Below are positions 1-6,144 of a stretch of DNA of 7,060 nucleotides, one piece after another (positions within the stretch are counted from its first letter, which is position 1; every line of letters starts with the position of its first letter). The notes under the pieces are model-generated. The model was not told the DNA's origin. It saw nothing but the letters and a program-made list of their open reading frames with translations, and did no database searches. Source of the DNA: UBA93 sp964477205 (lineage in GTDB: Archaea > Micrarchaeota > Micrarchaeia > Norongarragalinales > Norongarragalinaceae); contig CAYZDE010000033.1 in NCBI GenBank assembly GCA_964477205.1, forward strand, positions 1 to 7,060. Direction: 5' to 3'. A program made the position numbers and the translations under genes.

Positions 1-2
1 GT

Positions 3-26
3 AATAAGAAAAAGAAGAAGGGGTGA
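3..26 (+). CDS. Possible C-terminal tail of an upstream gene (partial)
   Basis: The reading frame entering at base 3 gives Asn, five Lys and Gly, then TGA at 24-26. A lysine-rich tail is a common way for a protein to end, and the stop would sit 9 bases before the next start, a usual operon spacing. Only seven codons are visible, so the protein cannot be identified. The same bases could simply be a purine-rich leader: the frame starting at base 1 also stays open, to a TAG near base 78. The call rests on position and composition only. Confidence 0.25.
   Translation, partial: NKKKKKG
20..26 (+). promoter_or_regulatory. Ribosome binding site for the TTG start at 36
   Basis: GGGGTGA contains GGTGA, complementary to the 3' end of archaeal 16S rRNA, and ends 9 bases before TTG at 36. 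It is the reason for choosing this non-ATG start. The in-frame TGA at 24-26 rules out any start further upstream. The in-frame TTG and GTG codons at 48 and 51 would cut into the signal peptide and lie too far from this site. Confidence 0.55.
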
Positions 27-35
27 CGCTACGTT

Positions 36-1010
36 TTGCGTTACCTTTTGGTGCGTATTGTTTTCGCTTCATTGCTAGCTGGCGCCGTATCCGTTAGCGG
101 GGGAAACGTTTCTCAAGTGTTTTTGTCCCAGCCCTTTGGCAATACCTCGCGTTGGGCGGGCCTGGTTGGCGTGGTTAACGTAGCCGGCGGGTTGATTGCC
201 GGCAACTTCACTTCGAATAATGTGTCCTCGATTTCTTTTTACTTCCCTGGTTACTGCGTTGGCGGCTCGAACTTCATGTTCGCTTCGAATTCGTCGAGCG
301 TGAATTGGGGTCAATTCGTGAAGATGACTCCTGTCGAGTTGGACGCGCATTTGGGTTTGTACGGTAATGAGTCGGATTCGGCGAACCGAACTTTCACGAG
401 CAGCATTGATTATTCGTTCGGCTCGCAGTTGTTTTCGGGAGTGAACGCTACTTACACGCTTTCCGGTTCGCTTAACCCCGGCTTTGACTTGGGATTGTTT
501 AAGGATAATTCGAGCGGGGCGGTCGTGTTTGCTACGCGGGTCAGTGCTGGCGAATTATCTTATGATAATTCAACTACTGTGGATTTTCAATTCTTATTGC
601 CGATTCCAAGCGGGGAGTCGAACGAGTCGTACTATTTTTACGGCGCCTCGTACTCTTGCCCGACGCCTACGCCGGTAGCTCCGTTGGGAACTGACGCTGG
701 CGAGGATTATTCCAAGGATGTTTACTACCCTTACTATTCGGGTTCCAAGCATTATCCTTCAAAGGCGAGCCCTACGCCTGTCGGTGGCGTGGGCGTCAAG
801 CAGCCGATAGGCATAATGCCCCCCGATTGGCCGGTGCAAGTGCCGTCTCCGTCTCCCGGAGCGCATTTCGGGATTAGCGGTGCCGGCATTAGCATCACGG
901 GTGAGCAGTGTTGGAGTATCGAGTGCTTGCTAGTGAATTACTGGCTGTTGTTACTATTGTTGTTGCTCTTGTTCGTAGCCATTCTCGCTTGGTGGATAAC
1001 CGCGGCTTAG
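36..1010 (+). CDS. Secreted, membrane-anchored, probably N-glycosylated surface protein
   Basis: I do not recognise a named family in this 324-residue protein, but its topology is clear. Residues 1 to about 20 form a signal peptide (Arg2 and Arg7, then a hydrophobic core ending near Ala-Val-Ser). Residues 23-200 are a polar Ser/Gly/Asn/aromatic-rich ectodomain that looks beta-rich. Residues 207-275 are a Pro/Ser/Thr/Tyr-rich stalk with PTPTP, SPTP and SPSPSP-like runs. Residues 303-322 are a C-terminal transmembrane helix with nine leucines in a row (304-312). N-X-S/T sequons occur at Asn 24, 36, 57, 62, 85, 111, 117, 137, 158, 178 and 196, and there are none after residue 200. Cysteines are at 74, 208, 292 and 297; the last pair sits just outside the membrane. 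By inference it is displayed outside the cell, anchored by its C-terminus and modified by the archaeal Agl pathway. The TTG start is set by the ribosome binding site at 20-26. The stop TAG interlocks with the smc stop. An S-layer-associated or adhesion role is possible but unproven. Confidence 0.82.
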   Translation: MRYLLVRIVFASLLAGAVSVSGGNVSQVFLSQPFGNTSRWAGLVGVVNVAGGLIAGNFTSNNVSSISFYFPGYCVGGSNFMFASNSSSVNWGQFVKMTPVELDAHLGLYGNESDSANRTFTSSIDYSFGSQLFSGVNATYTLSGSLNPGFDLGLFKDNSSGAVVFATRVSAGELSYDNSTTVDFQFLLPIPSGESNESYYFYGASYSCPTPTPVAPLGTDAGEDYSKDVYYPYYSGSKHYPSKASPTPVGGVGVKQPIGIMPPDWPVQVPSPSPGAHFGISGAGISITGEQCWSIECLLVNYWLLLLLLLLLFVAILAWWITAA

Positions 1011-4000
1011 TTCTTTTTGTACTGCGAAACGTTTACTTCGACTATCTTGCTGCCTTGCTTTCCTTGCATTGCAACTCCGACCAGGCAGTCCGCGTGCTTG
1101 TAAACGGCTTCATTGTGCGTGACGACTATGAATTGGCTGCGCTTGCTCAACTCTTTCAAGAGGAGCGCGAGTTTGCGCGAGTTCTCTTGGTCTAGTGCCG
1201 CGTCCGCTTCGTCGAGTACGTAAGCTGAGCCGGGGTTCGCGGATTGCATGGCGAATATGAACAGCAAGGCGATTAGTGATTTTTCTCCGCCGCTCATTAT
1301 CTCTAAGTACTTGATTTCCTTGTTTTCCAGTTGGACTTGAATCGTGAGGCCGCCTTCGAATGGGTTATCCGGGTTCTCCAGGTATAGCGAGCCTTTGCCC
1401 GTGAAGATTTCCTTGAACAGGTTCTTGAACGAAGCGTTGATGTGGTCGAACGTGTTCATGAACGTGTTCTTCTTCTTGCTTTCTATTTCATTGATGATGC
1501 TGATTACCGCGTCCTTCTCTACTTCGAGTTGCTCCACGCGGCTCTTTTGCTCTTCCAAGTCTTTTGCGCGCTGTTCATACTTGTCTATGGCTGCTAGGTT
1601 CGGAGTGCCCAGCTTGCCGAGGGATTCTTCAAGCTTCTTCTTCTCGAGTAAGAGCGCGGGCTCGTCGCCTTTCTTCTTGCCTTTAATGGGCTCAACGTCC
1701 GCGTACTCTTCGCGCCGGGCTTTTGCTTCTATCAACTTTTCCTCAAGGCGTGCTTTTTGCACTTCGTCGCCTTGCTTGCCGCGGCGCAGCCTGTCGCACT
1801 CGAATTCGAGTTTGCCTTTCTCGTTTCCGAGCTTGCCCATTTCCTTTTCCAGTTGCTCGCGCTCGTCGAGTAGGCCTTCGAACTCCTTTGAGAACTCTTT
1901 TTGCTTTTCTTTCTTCTCTTTTAATTGCATTCGCGCCGTGCGGATGTCGTCGTCCGCTTGGTTAATGGCGCTGCGGCAGGCCTTGATTTCGGCTTCCACT
2001 TCGTCGAAGCGCTTTCGGGCCGCGTTTGCCTCGCGTTCGGCGTAGCCCTTCTTGTTTTCCGCGCCCTCCAAGCGGGCTTTGTACTTGTTTAATTCAGTTG
2101 AGAGCTCGGTTGCCTTGTGCTGCTTTTCGCGCACTAGGTTGCCCAAGCGCTCTTCGGTTTCCACGTCAACTTTTTGCTTTGTGGAGAGGAGGCTCACGTT
2201 CAAGTCAGAGAGCTTCTTGATTAGCTCGCGCTTTTCGTTTTCTTTAGTGTCCGCTTGCCCGTCGCACTCGCGGATTTCATTTTTGAGCGCGTTCGCGGCG
2301 CTCTTCGCGTCCGCGTTCCTAGCCAGCCACTCGCTTTCGGTCTTCGCGAGGTGCTCTAACTCTAGCTCGATGGTCTTTAATTGTAAGTCCACGCGCGCTT
2401 TCTCGCGCCGGGTTTCGGCTAGGGAGTCGCGGAGTGATTCCAGTTCGGCGTGAATGGCTGTTTTCTCGGCTTTGTTTGCTTCGAGCGCGTCAGTCCATTT
2501 GGCGACCGCGGCTTGCTCGGAGTAAACGTTAATCTTTCTTTTTGTTTGCCCGCCGGTTACGAGGCCGCTCGCTTCGATTAGTTCGCCTTGCATTGTGACT
2601 AGGCGCAACTTGCGTATGAGGGGCTCTGCGGAAGCGTAATCTTTTGTTATCAAGGTGTTTCCGCAGGCGTATTCCGCTGCTTTTGCTATTGAGGAGTCGT
2701 ATTCCATGGCGTCGATTAGGAATGATATTGCATTGTTGCTCTTCGCGAGTTTTCGGTCTTCAATTGTGGGCTTTCGCGATTGAATTTTGTTGAGTGGTAT
2801 GAACGAGAGCCGGCCGAGCTTGTTCTTCTTCAAGTACTCCACGGCTTGCCCAGCGGTTTTCACCGAGTCCACGACGAGGAAGTTTAATCGCGAGCCTAAG
2901 GCAATGCTAATCGGCAGGGAGTATTCCTCCTTGAAAGACACTAATTCCTGCAGTTGCCCGTGTACCCCTTTTAAGCTCTCTTTTAATTGTTTTACTGCAA
3001 GCAAGTCTGTTCCCGCGCGCTCGCCTGCGAGGCGCAAGCGTGACGAATGCTCCGAGTGCTTTTCCCGCGCTTTCAGCAAGGCTTCCTCGACTTTAGTCAA
3101 GTGCTCGTTTAGCTTTCGCTCGCGGTCGAATGATTGCTTGTGTAATTTTTCTTTTTCCAGCAATTCGCGCTCCAGGTTCTTTTTTTCGATGGTTAACTCC
3201 CGCTCTTTAGCCGAGTAATCCTCTGTTGGTGAGCCCTTGCCGAGGCGCTCTAATTCCTGCTCACGCAAGCGTTTTCTATCCTGTAATGCCGCGACTTCGG
3301 CTTGCAAAACGTTCAATGCGTCTTTTGTTGCGATTGTTTCGTCGGATAGTAACTGGATTTTCCTGCGAGCTTCGTGGAACCCGTCCGAAAAGTTTTTTTC
3401 TTCGTCCAAGAGTAGCTTTAATTCCGCGTCCGCATTAGCGTGCGCTTTAGTGAGCGCGTCCACTTCGTCGCGTAGCTCGCGTGCGTTCCTTTTCGCTGCC
3501 TTGACTTCCCCGTCGGAGCGTTGGAGGGTTAAATTGGATTCCTTTTTCTTATTGTCGAGGCGCTCGATGGCTTGCTTCTTGTCTTCAATGGCTTGCTTGT
3601 TGTTCGCAATTGTGTTTTCCAGTGAGTCGATTTCCCTTTGTAATTCGCCTTCGCGGCCGATTGCTCTTGCATTAATCTGCTTGTTTATCTCTTGTTTCGC
3701 CGCGTTCTTTTCCTCTATTTTTTCGGTGATCCCGTCGATTCGCGCTTGCACTCCTTCCTCTTCGGCTTCTGCTTGAATGAGTTTCGTTGACACTCCTTCG
3801 AACTCGCTTTCCAGTGCGTCTTTTTGGATGCCCGCGAGAGTGCACTTCACGCAACGGAGTTGAATGTCAGTGTCCCGCCAGGCAACCGCGTTCTCCTTGT
3901 CTTCCTTTAACTCTTGCAGGTACCCTTCCTTCTCACGGATGCTGATGTGCGCTTCGCCTATCTTGGCGTCCACTTTGCCGAGCTCTCCGAATGCGTCTTT

Positions 4001-4474
4001 CTTTTTTGCCTCGTACTCGCTGATGTTCGCGGCGTAGTCGATTAACTCTCGGCGGTCTTTAGGGTTCATTTCCACGATTCGCTGGACTTCGCCTTGCTTG
4101 ATGAAGTTGTTCAAGGATATGTGGCGGTCCGCGAGGAATTCGTCTAACACGTACTTGTTCACCCGCTTCCCGTCGAGCAGGTACTTGGTTTTGCCGTCCT
4201 GCTTGATTTTGCGGGTTACCGAGCGCGTTTTCCCGTTCTCGTTGAATTCCACCGTGGCTTCGGCAACGCTGGCGCCGTGGAACACGAGGTCGCCGGTTTT
4301 CTTAACGCGCATTTGCTTTAAATGCGATTCTCCGAATGCAAATGACAATGCGTCAGCGAAATTACTCTTGCCGGAGCCGTTAGGCCCGATAATGCAGGAA
4401 ATGCCGGGGGTTACCTTCACGCTCGCGCTCTTGAAGGACTTGAAATTCTTCAGGATTACCTTGTCAACGAACAT
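1007..4474 (-). CDS. smc: Chromosome segregation protein SMC
   Basis: SMC is the ATPase of the prokaryotic condensin. It dimerises through a hinge and uses ATP to organise and separate chromosomes. All parts are visible in 1155 residues, the normal family length. The N-terminal head has Walker A GPNGSGKS at 30-37 and a Q-loop (Gln127 in FIKQGEV), followed by the conserved MNPKDRRELI stretch near 136. A charged coiled coil runs from about 155 to 500. The hinge covers about 502-650 and ends in the glycine-rich SGLVTGGQ. The returning coiled coil covers about 651-1000, with the conserved PNLAAIDKYE near 958. The C-terminal head has signature MSGGEK (1060-1065), Walker B VLDEAD (1086-1091), D-loop ALD and an H-loop His at 1120 in VVTHNE. 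The two coiled-coil arms are similar in length, as the fold requires. The hinge excludes Rad50, which has a CxxC zinc hook. No scpA or scpB gene adjoins it: downstream is the convergent surface-protein gene, upstream a 40-residue ORF. A CVKC pair at 208-211 in the first arm is unusual. No clear ribosome binding site precedes the ATG. Confidence 0.97.
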   Translation of the reverse strand: MFVDKVILKNFKSFKSASVKVTPGISCIIGPNGSGKSNFADALSFAFGESHLKQMRVKKTGDLVFHGASVAEATVEFNENGKTRSVTRKIKQDGKTKYLLDGKRVNKYVLDEFLADRHISLNNFIKQGEVQRIVEMNPKDRRELIDYAANISEYEAKKKDAFGELGKVDAKIGEAHISIREKEGYLQELKEDKENAVAWRDTDIQLRCVKCTLAGIQKDALESEFEGVSTKLIQAEAEEEGVQARIDGITEKIEEKNAAKQEINKQINARAIGREGELQREIDSLENTIANNKQAIEDKKQAIERLDNKKKESNLTLQRSDGEVKAAKRNARELRDEVDALTKAHANADAELKLLLDEEKNFSDGFHEARRKIQLLSDETIATKDALNVLQAEVAALQDRKRLREQELERLGKGSPTEDYSAKERELTIEKKNLERELLEKEKLHKQSFDRERKLNEHLTKVEEALLKAREKHSEHSSRLRLAGERAGTDLLAVKQLKESLKGVHGQLQELVSFKEEYSLPISIALGSRLNFLVVDSVKTAGQAVEYLKKNKLGRLSFIPLNKIQSRKPTIEDRKLAKSNNAISFLIDAMEYDSSIAKAAEYACGNTLITKDYASAEPLIRKLRLVTMQGELIEASGLVTGGQTKRKINVYSEQAAVAKWTDALEANKAEKTAIHAELESLRDSLAETRREKARVDLQLKTIELELEHLAKTESEWLARNADAKSAANALKNEIRECDGQADTKENEKRELIKKLSDLNVSLLSTKQKVDVETEERLGNLVREKQHKATELSTELNKYKARLEGAENKKGYAEREANAARKRFDEVEAEIKACRSAINQADDDIRTARMQLKEKKEKQKEFSKEFEGLLDEREQLEKEMGKLGNEKGKLEFECDRLRRGKQGDEVQKARLEEKLIEAKARREEYADVEPIKGKKKGDEPALLLEKKKLEESLGKLGTPNLAAIDKYEQRAKDLEEQKSRVEQLEVEKDAVISIINEIESKKKNTFMNTFDHINASFKNLFKEIFTGKGSLYLENPDNPFEGGLTIQVQLENKEIKYLEIMSGGEKSLIALLFIFAMQSANPGSAYVLDEADAALDQENSRKLALLLKELSKRSQFIVVTHNEAVYKHADCLVGVAMQGKQGSKIVEVNVSQYKKN
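1011..1019 (+). terminator. Possible U-tract terminator of the surface-protein gene
   Basis: TTCTTTTTG directly follows the stop at 1010. Archaeal RNA polymerase stops at T-rich tracts without needing a hairpin, so this could end the + strand transcript before it runs far into smc. The same bases encode the last lysine codons of SMC on the other strand, so the T-run may be only a by-product of that coding sequence. Confidence 0.3.
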
Positions 4475-4517
4475 TTTATATCGTGGGAAATAAGTTTTGG
4501 AAGAATTAGTAAAAAGA

Positions 4518-4528
4518 GATTAAAATAG
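4518..4528 (-). promoter_or_regulatory. Possible TATA box for smc
   Basis: On the minus strand this reads CTATTTTAATC. A start about 26 bases downstream would fall near 4497 and give a leader of about 23 bases before the smc ATG at 4474. The leader has no good Shine-Dalgarno. Nearby T-rich words (for example around 4512) fit almost as well, and smc might instead be read through from the promoter at 4713-4720. Confidence 0.33.
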
Positions 4529-4542
4529 GTGTTTGTTAGCCG

Positions 4543-4665
4543 TTAGGCCTCACATTCCAGTATGGTTTTCCCGCTAGCGCAGGCGATTCCCAACACTTTG
4601 AAAGGCGCGCTTGCGAACGCGCGCTCGATTTCCGTGTAACACAATTTACTCACGTCGATTCTCAT
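4543..4665 (-). CDS. Small 40-residue protein of unknown function upstream of smc
   Basis: The ATG at 4665 opens a 40-codon frame ending in TAA at 4545-4543. It is supported by a strong Shine-Dalgarno (GGAGGGG, 9-base spacing) and by a TATA box whose expected start point lies about 25 bases before the ATG. Codons follow the habits of the neighbouring genes (GCG, GCC, GAG, CGC). The protein starts MRIDVSKLCY and contains KVLGIACASGKTILECE. The sequence suggests one amphipathic helix (about 8-20) followed by two short beta strands (about 22-29 and 33-38). Cysteines are at 9, 29 and 38. ASGKT resembles part of a P-loop but is far too short to be one. The gene lies 68 bases upstream of smc on the same strand and may share its transcript. 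I know no family for it, so the function is unknown. Confidence 0.62.
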   Translation of the reverse strand: MRIDVSKLCYTEIERAFASAPFKVLGIACASGKTILECEA

Positions 4666-4674
4666 TTTTTCAAT

Positions 4675-4681
4675 CCCCTCC
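4675..4681 (-). promoter_or_regulatory. Strong Shine-Dalgarno for the 40-residue ORF
   Basis: The minus strand reads GGAGGGG, ending 9 bases before the ATG at 4665. It is the best ribosome binding site in the window and the main reason to accept so short a gene. Confidence 0.6.
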
Positions 4682-4712
4682 TTTTCTTTGGGATTACGGT
4701 TTCAATGTTGGC

Positions 4713-4720
4713 TTTAAAAA
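4713..4720 (-). promoter_or_regulatory. TATA box for the leftward small gene (and perhaps smc)
   Basis: The minus strand reads TTTTTAAA, preceded by purine-rich GAAAAACGG, which resembles the archaeal TFB recognition element and so sets the direction. A start 26 bases downstream falls near 4690, just before the Shine-Dalgarno at 4681-4675, giving a short normal leader. Because the box is nearly symmetric it could also work rightward, but the bases upstream of it on the + strand (GTTGGC) make a poor recognition element. Confidence 0.5.
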
Positions 4721-4728
4721 CCGTTTTT
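4716..4728. repeat. Short palindrome overlapping the leftward promoter
   Basis: AAAAAC and GTTTTT are perfect inverted copies around a single C at 4722. The palindrome covers the TATA box and recognition element of the leftward promoter, where a dimeric repressor could bind and block TBP/TFB. With six-base arms made mostly of A and T it could also be chance. Confidence 0.3.
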
Positions 4729-4758
4729 CAACTCGTGGCTTCCAGTGCTTCCACTCGG

Positions 4759-4768
4759 CTTTTAAAGG
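4759..4768 (+). promoter_or_regulatory. TATA box for the HTH-like/PIN operon
   Basis: CTTTTAAAGG has its TTTAAA core at 4761-4766, centred about 26 bases before the ATG at 4790. This is the spacing expected if transcription begins at that ATG, giving a leaderless mRNA. The ATG at 4781 is only about 17 bases from the box centre, so it would not be in the transcript. Just upstream, AGTG (4744-4747) and CACT (4752-4755) form a small inverted repeat that might be an operator. Confidence 0.5.
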
Positions 4769-4789
4769 AAACCGCGCTTTATGCTCTTA

Positions 4790-5335
4790 ATGGACATTGA
4801 ACTCGAGAATGCCCGCTCGCTTCGCTTATTATTCGAGAAGCGGGACTCGCGTTCGCTGCGAGGCTTGGGCGGGAACTTGGCGCGCGAGGCTTTAGTGCGC
4901 TCTAACCGCTTATTGACCGATTTATCCATTCTTTCTTTCTCCTTATCCAAGTTGTGCGAGAAGAATTACATTGTTAATTCCCGCCATTGGCCGGCCGCGA
5001 GTTCCAAAGTCGTGGAGCACTTGCGCGCAGCAGAGTCATTGTTTGAAGAGGGCAAGGAGGATGCGGCTCGCGAGCGTGTGCACGACGCGCTTGGTGCTGT
5101 TGACGCGTTGAGCGTGAAGACGGGCCGCTTCGTGGCTAGCGTGGTTGAGAAGGCGCGTATCAAGGCGGCCGCGCAAATGTACGCGCACGGGGCGTCGCTG
5201 GGCTCGGTTGCGAGCTTCACGGGCGCTTCAAAAGCGGACTTGGCTGATTACGTGGGCCACTCGCGCATTCCGGATAAGTATTCGGCAATGCCTGTTGAAC
5301 AGCGATTGAAAGCGGCGAGGGATGCGTTATCGTGA
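4790..5335 (+). CDS. Helical protein with HTH-like C-terminal part, partner of the PIN protein
   Basis: This 181-residue protein is not one I can name. It is almost entirely helical and rich in Ala, Arg, Lys and Glu. Residues 1-60 carry basic patches (EKRDSRSLR). Residues about 68-122 look like long antiparallel helices (HLRAAESLFEEGKEDAARERVHD and onward). Residues about 122-157 have the spacing of a helix-turn-helix: AAAQMYAHGASLGSVAS, then GASKADLADYVG. Archaeal DNA-binding antitoxins and small regulators often end this way. The stop TGA overlaps the GTG start of the PIN gene by four bases, so the two are very likely translationally coupled and act together. It is longer than a typical VapB antitoxin. 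The start at 4790 is preferred because the TATA core lies 26 bases before it; the in-frame ATG at 4781, which adds three residues and has AAAGGA 11 bases upstream, is the alternative. Inference: DNA-binding and neutralising or guiding partner of the nuclease, possibly autoregulating through its own promoter. Confidence 0.78.
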   Translation: MDIELENARSLRLLFEKRDSRSLRGLGGNLAREALVRSNRLLTDLSILSFSLSKLCEKNYIVNSRHWPAASSKVVEHLRAAESLFEEGKEDAARERVHDALGAVDALSVKTGRFVASVVEKARIKAAAQMYAHGASLGSVASFTGASKADLADYVGHSRIPDKYSAMPVEQRLKAARDALS

Positions 5336-5997
5336 ATGTGGTGTGTGATAGCTCGTCCATTATTTCTCTAGGCTCTACTTGCGTAATCGACGCTTTACGC
5401 TTCATGGAGGAGAAGGCTGGAACGGATTTCCTTATTCCCCCGGCAGTACAGGATGAAATCGTCGGCCATGCTTTCAAAGTGAATAAGTACCGCTTTTCCG
5501 CTCTTCGAATGAAGAACCTAGTGCGTGAAGGAGTGCTCGACATTACTGAGCCGAAGGGCGTGGTTGAGGAGGGCAAGCGCATTCTAGACCTCGCGAACTC
5601 GATTTATTCCGTGCGCGGCCGTTCTCTTCCATTGATTCAGGCAGGTGAAGCCGAGTGCCTGGCGCTCTTCAAATTCGTAGAGGGGAGTGCGTTGATGGTG
5701 GACGAGAAGACCACGCGGTTGTTAATCGAGGACCCGGAGGGGTTGCGTAAGACGATTCGCGCTGAGTACAAGGAAGCCGTGGCCTTGAACGAGAAGGCGC
5801 TTAGTGAGTTCGGAAAAGCCGTTAAGGGCATTAAGTGCATTCGCTCTACCGAGTTGTTGTGGGTCGCGGTTGAGAACGGGTTTTTCGACCGCTTCGACAA
5901 CGACAAGGAAGTCGCGTTGAAGGCCGCGCTCCATTGCCTTCGAAGGGCGGGGTGCAGCATAAGCCACCGCGAGCTCGACGAGTACGAAAGCCTTTAA
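5332..5997 (+). CDS. PIN-domain ribonuclease-like protein
   Basis: PIN domains are metal-dependent nucleases with a cluster of acidic residues, found in VapC toxins and in RNA-processing enzymes. All usual acidic positions are visible in residues 1-135 of this 221-residue protein: Asp6 in VCDSSSII, Glu42 in PPAVQDEIV, Glu106 and Glu108 in AGEAECLAL, and Asp124 in MVDEKTTR. An active enzyme is therefore likely. Residues about 136-221 are an extra helical region absent from the roughly 130-residue VapC toxins; it may bind RNA or the partner protein. The gene begins with GTG inside the stop of the preceding gene (GTGA overlap), with GAGGG about 10 bases upstream as ribosome binding site. GTG codons at 5338 and 5341 are weaker alternatives. 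The 4-base overlap points to a fixed ratio with the HTH-like protein, as in toxin-antitoxin pairs. The RNA target is unknown, and a housekeeping processing role cannot be excluded. Confidence 0.87.
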   Translation: MNVVCDSSSIISLGSTCVIDALRFMEEKAGTDFLIPPAVQDEIVGHAFKVNKYRFSALRMKNLVREGVLDITEPKGVVEEGKRILDLANSIYSVRGRSLPLIQAGEAECLALFKFVEGSALMVDEKTTRLLIEDPEGLRKTIRAEYKEAVALNEKALSEFGKAVKGIKCIRSTELLWVAVENGFFDRFDNDKEVALKAALHCLRRAGCSISHRELDEYESL

Positions 5998-6038
5998 TGC
6001 TTTTTCAGTCCTTGTTATTACCTCTCGTATGAAAATAA

Positions 6039-6112
6039 GGGCTGGTAGATCAGTTTGGTAGATCGCGTGCTTCGCATGCACGAGGCCGCGGGTTCGAATC
6101 CCGTCCAGTCCA
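6039..6112 (+). tRNA. tRNA-Ala, anticodon CGC
   Basis: The cloverleaf folds fully by hand. The acceptor stem GGGCTGG (6039-6045) pairs with CCAGTCC (6105-6111), including G3:U70, the alanine identity pair. The discriminator is A at 6112. The D arm is GATC / loop / GATC. The anticodon stem CGTGC/GCACG (6066-6070 and 6078-6082) encloses loop TTCGCAT with anticodon CGC at 6073-6075, reading GCG. The variable loop has five bases. The T arm is GCGGG/CCCGT around TTCGAAT (6093-6099). There is no intron, and no CCA is encoded, so CCA is added after transcription. It begins 41 bases after the PIN gene. T-rich words near 5994-6006 may hold its TATA box, but none is convincing. Confidence 0.97.
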
Positions 6113-6118
6113 CTAAAC

Positions 6119-6144
6119 TTTCTTTTCTTCCCGAAGAAAAGAAA
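6119..6144 (+). terminator. Perfect 12-base inverted repeat after the tRNA, possible terminator
   Basis: TTTCTTTTCTTC (6119-6130) and GAAGAAAAGAAA (6133-6144) are exact reverse complements separated by CC. In RNA this would be a hairpin of about 10-11 pairs with a CCCG-like loop. The first arm is also a pyrimidine tract directly after the tRNA, as archaeal terminators are. Termination of the tRNA transcript is the simplest role; a binding site or processing signal before the next gene is also possible. Confidence 0.45.

Noticed and set aside
908..1195. + strand ORF of 95 codons across the 3' ends of the surface-protein and smc genes
   Set aside because: It is out of frame with the surface-protein gene and antisense to the conserved SMC C-terminal head, both of which are clearly real.
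1344..3776. Several long Ser/Arg/Phe-rich + strand ORFs, such as 1344-2045, 2787-3218 and 3237-3776
   Set aside because: They are antisense to the coiled coil of smc, where Lys/Glu-rich codons leave the opposite strand free of stops. They show no domain pattern and no ribosome binding site of note.
4543..4665. ASGKT in the 40-residue ORF as a Walker A nucleotide-binding motif
   Set aside because: The GxxxxGK[ST] spacing is absent, and a 40-residue chain cannot form a P-loop fold.
4966..5582. Minus-strand ORFs under the HTH-like/PIN operon
   Set aside because: They are shadows of two genes with coherent domain content, and have no promoter or ribosome binding site.
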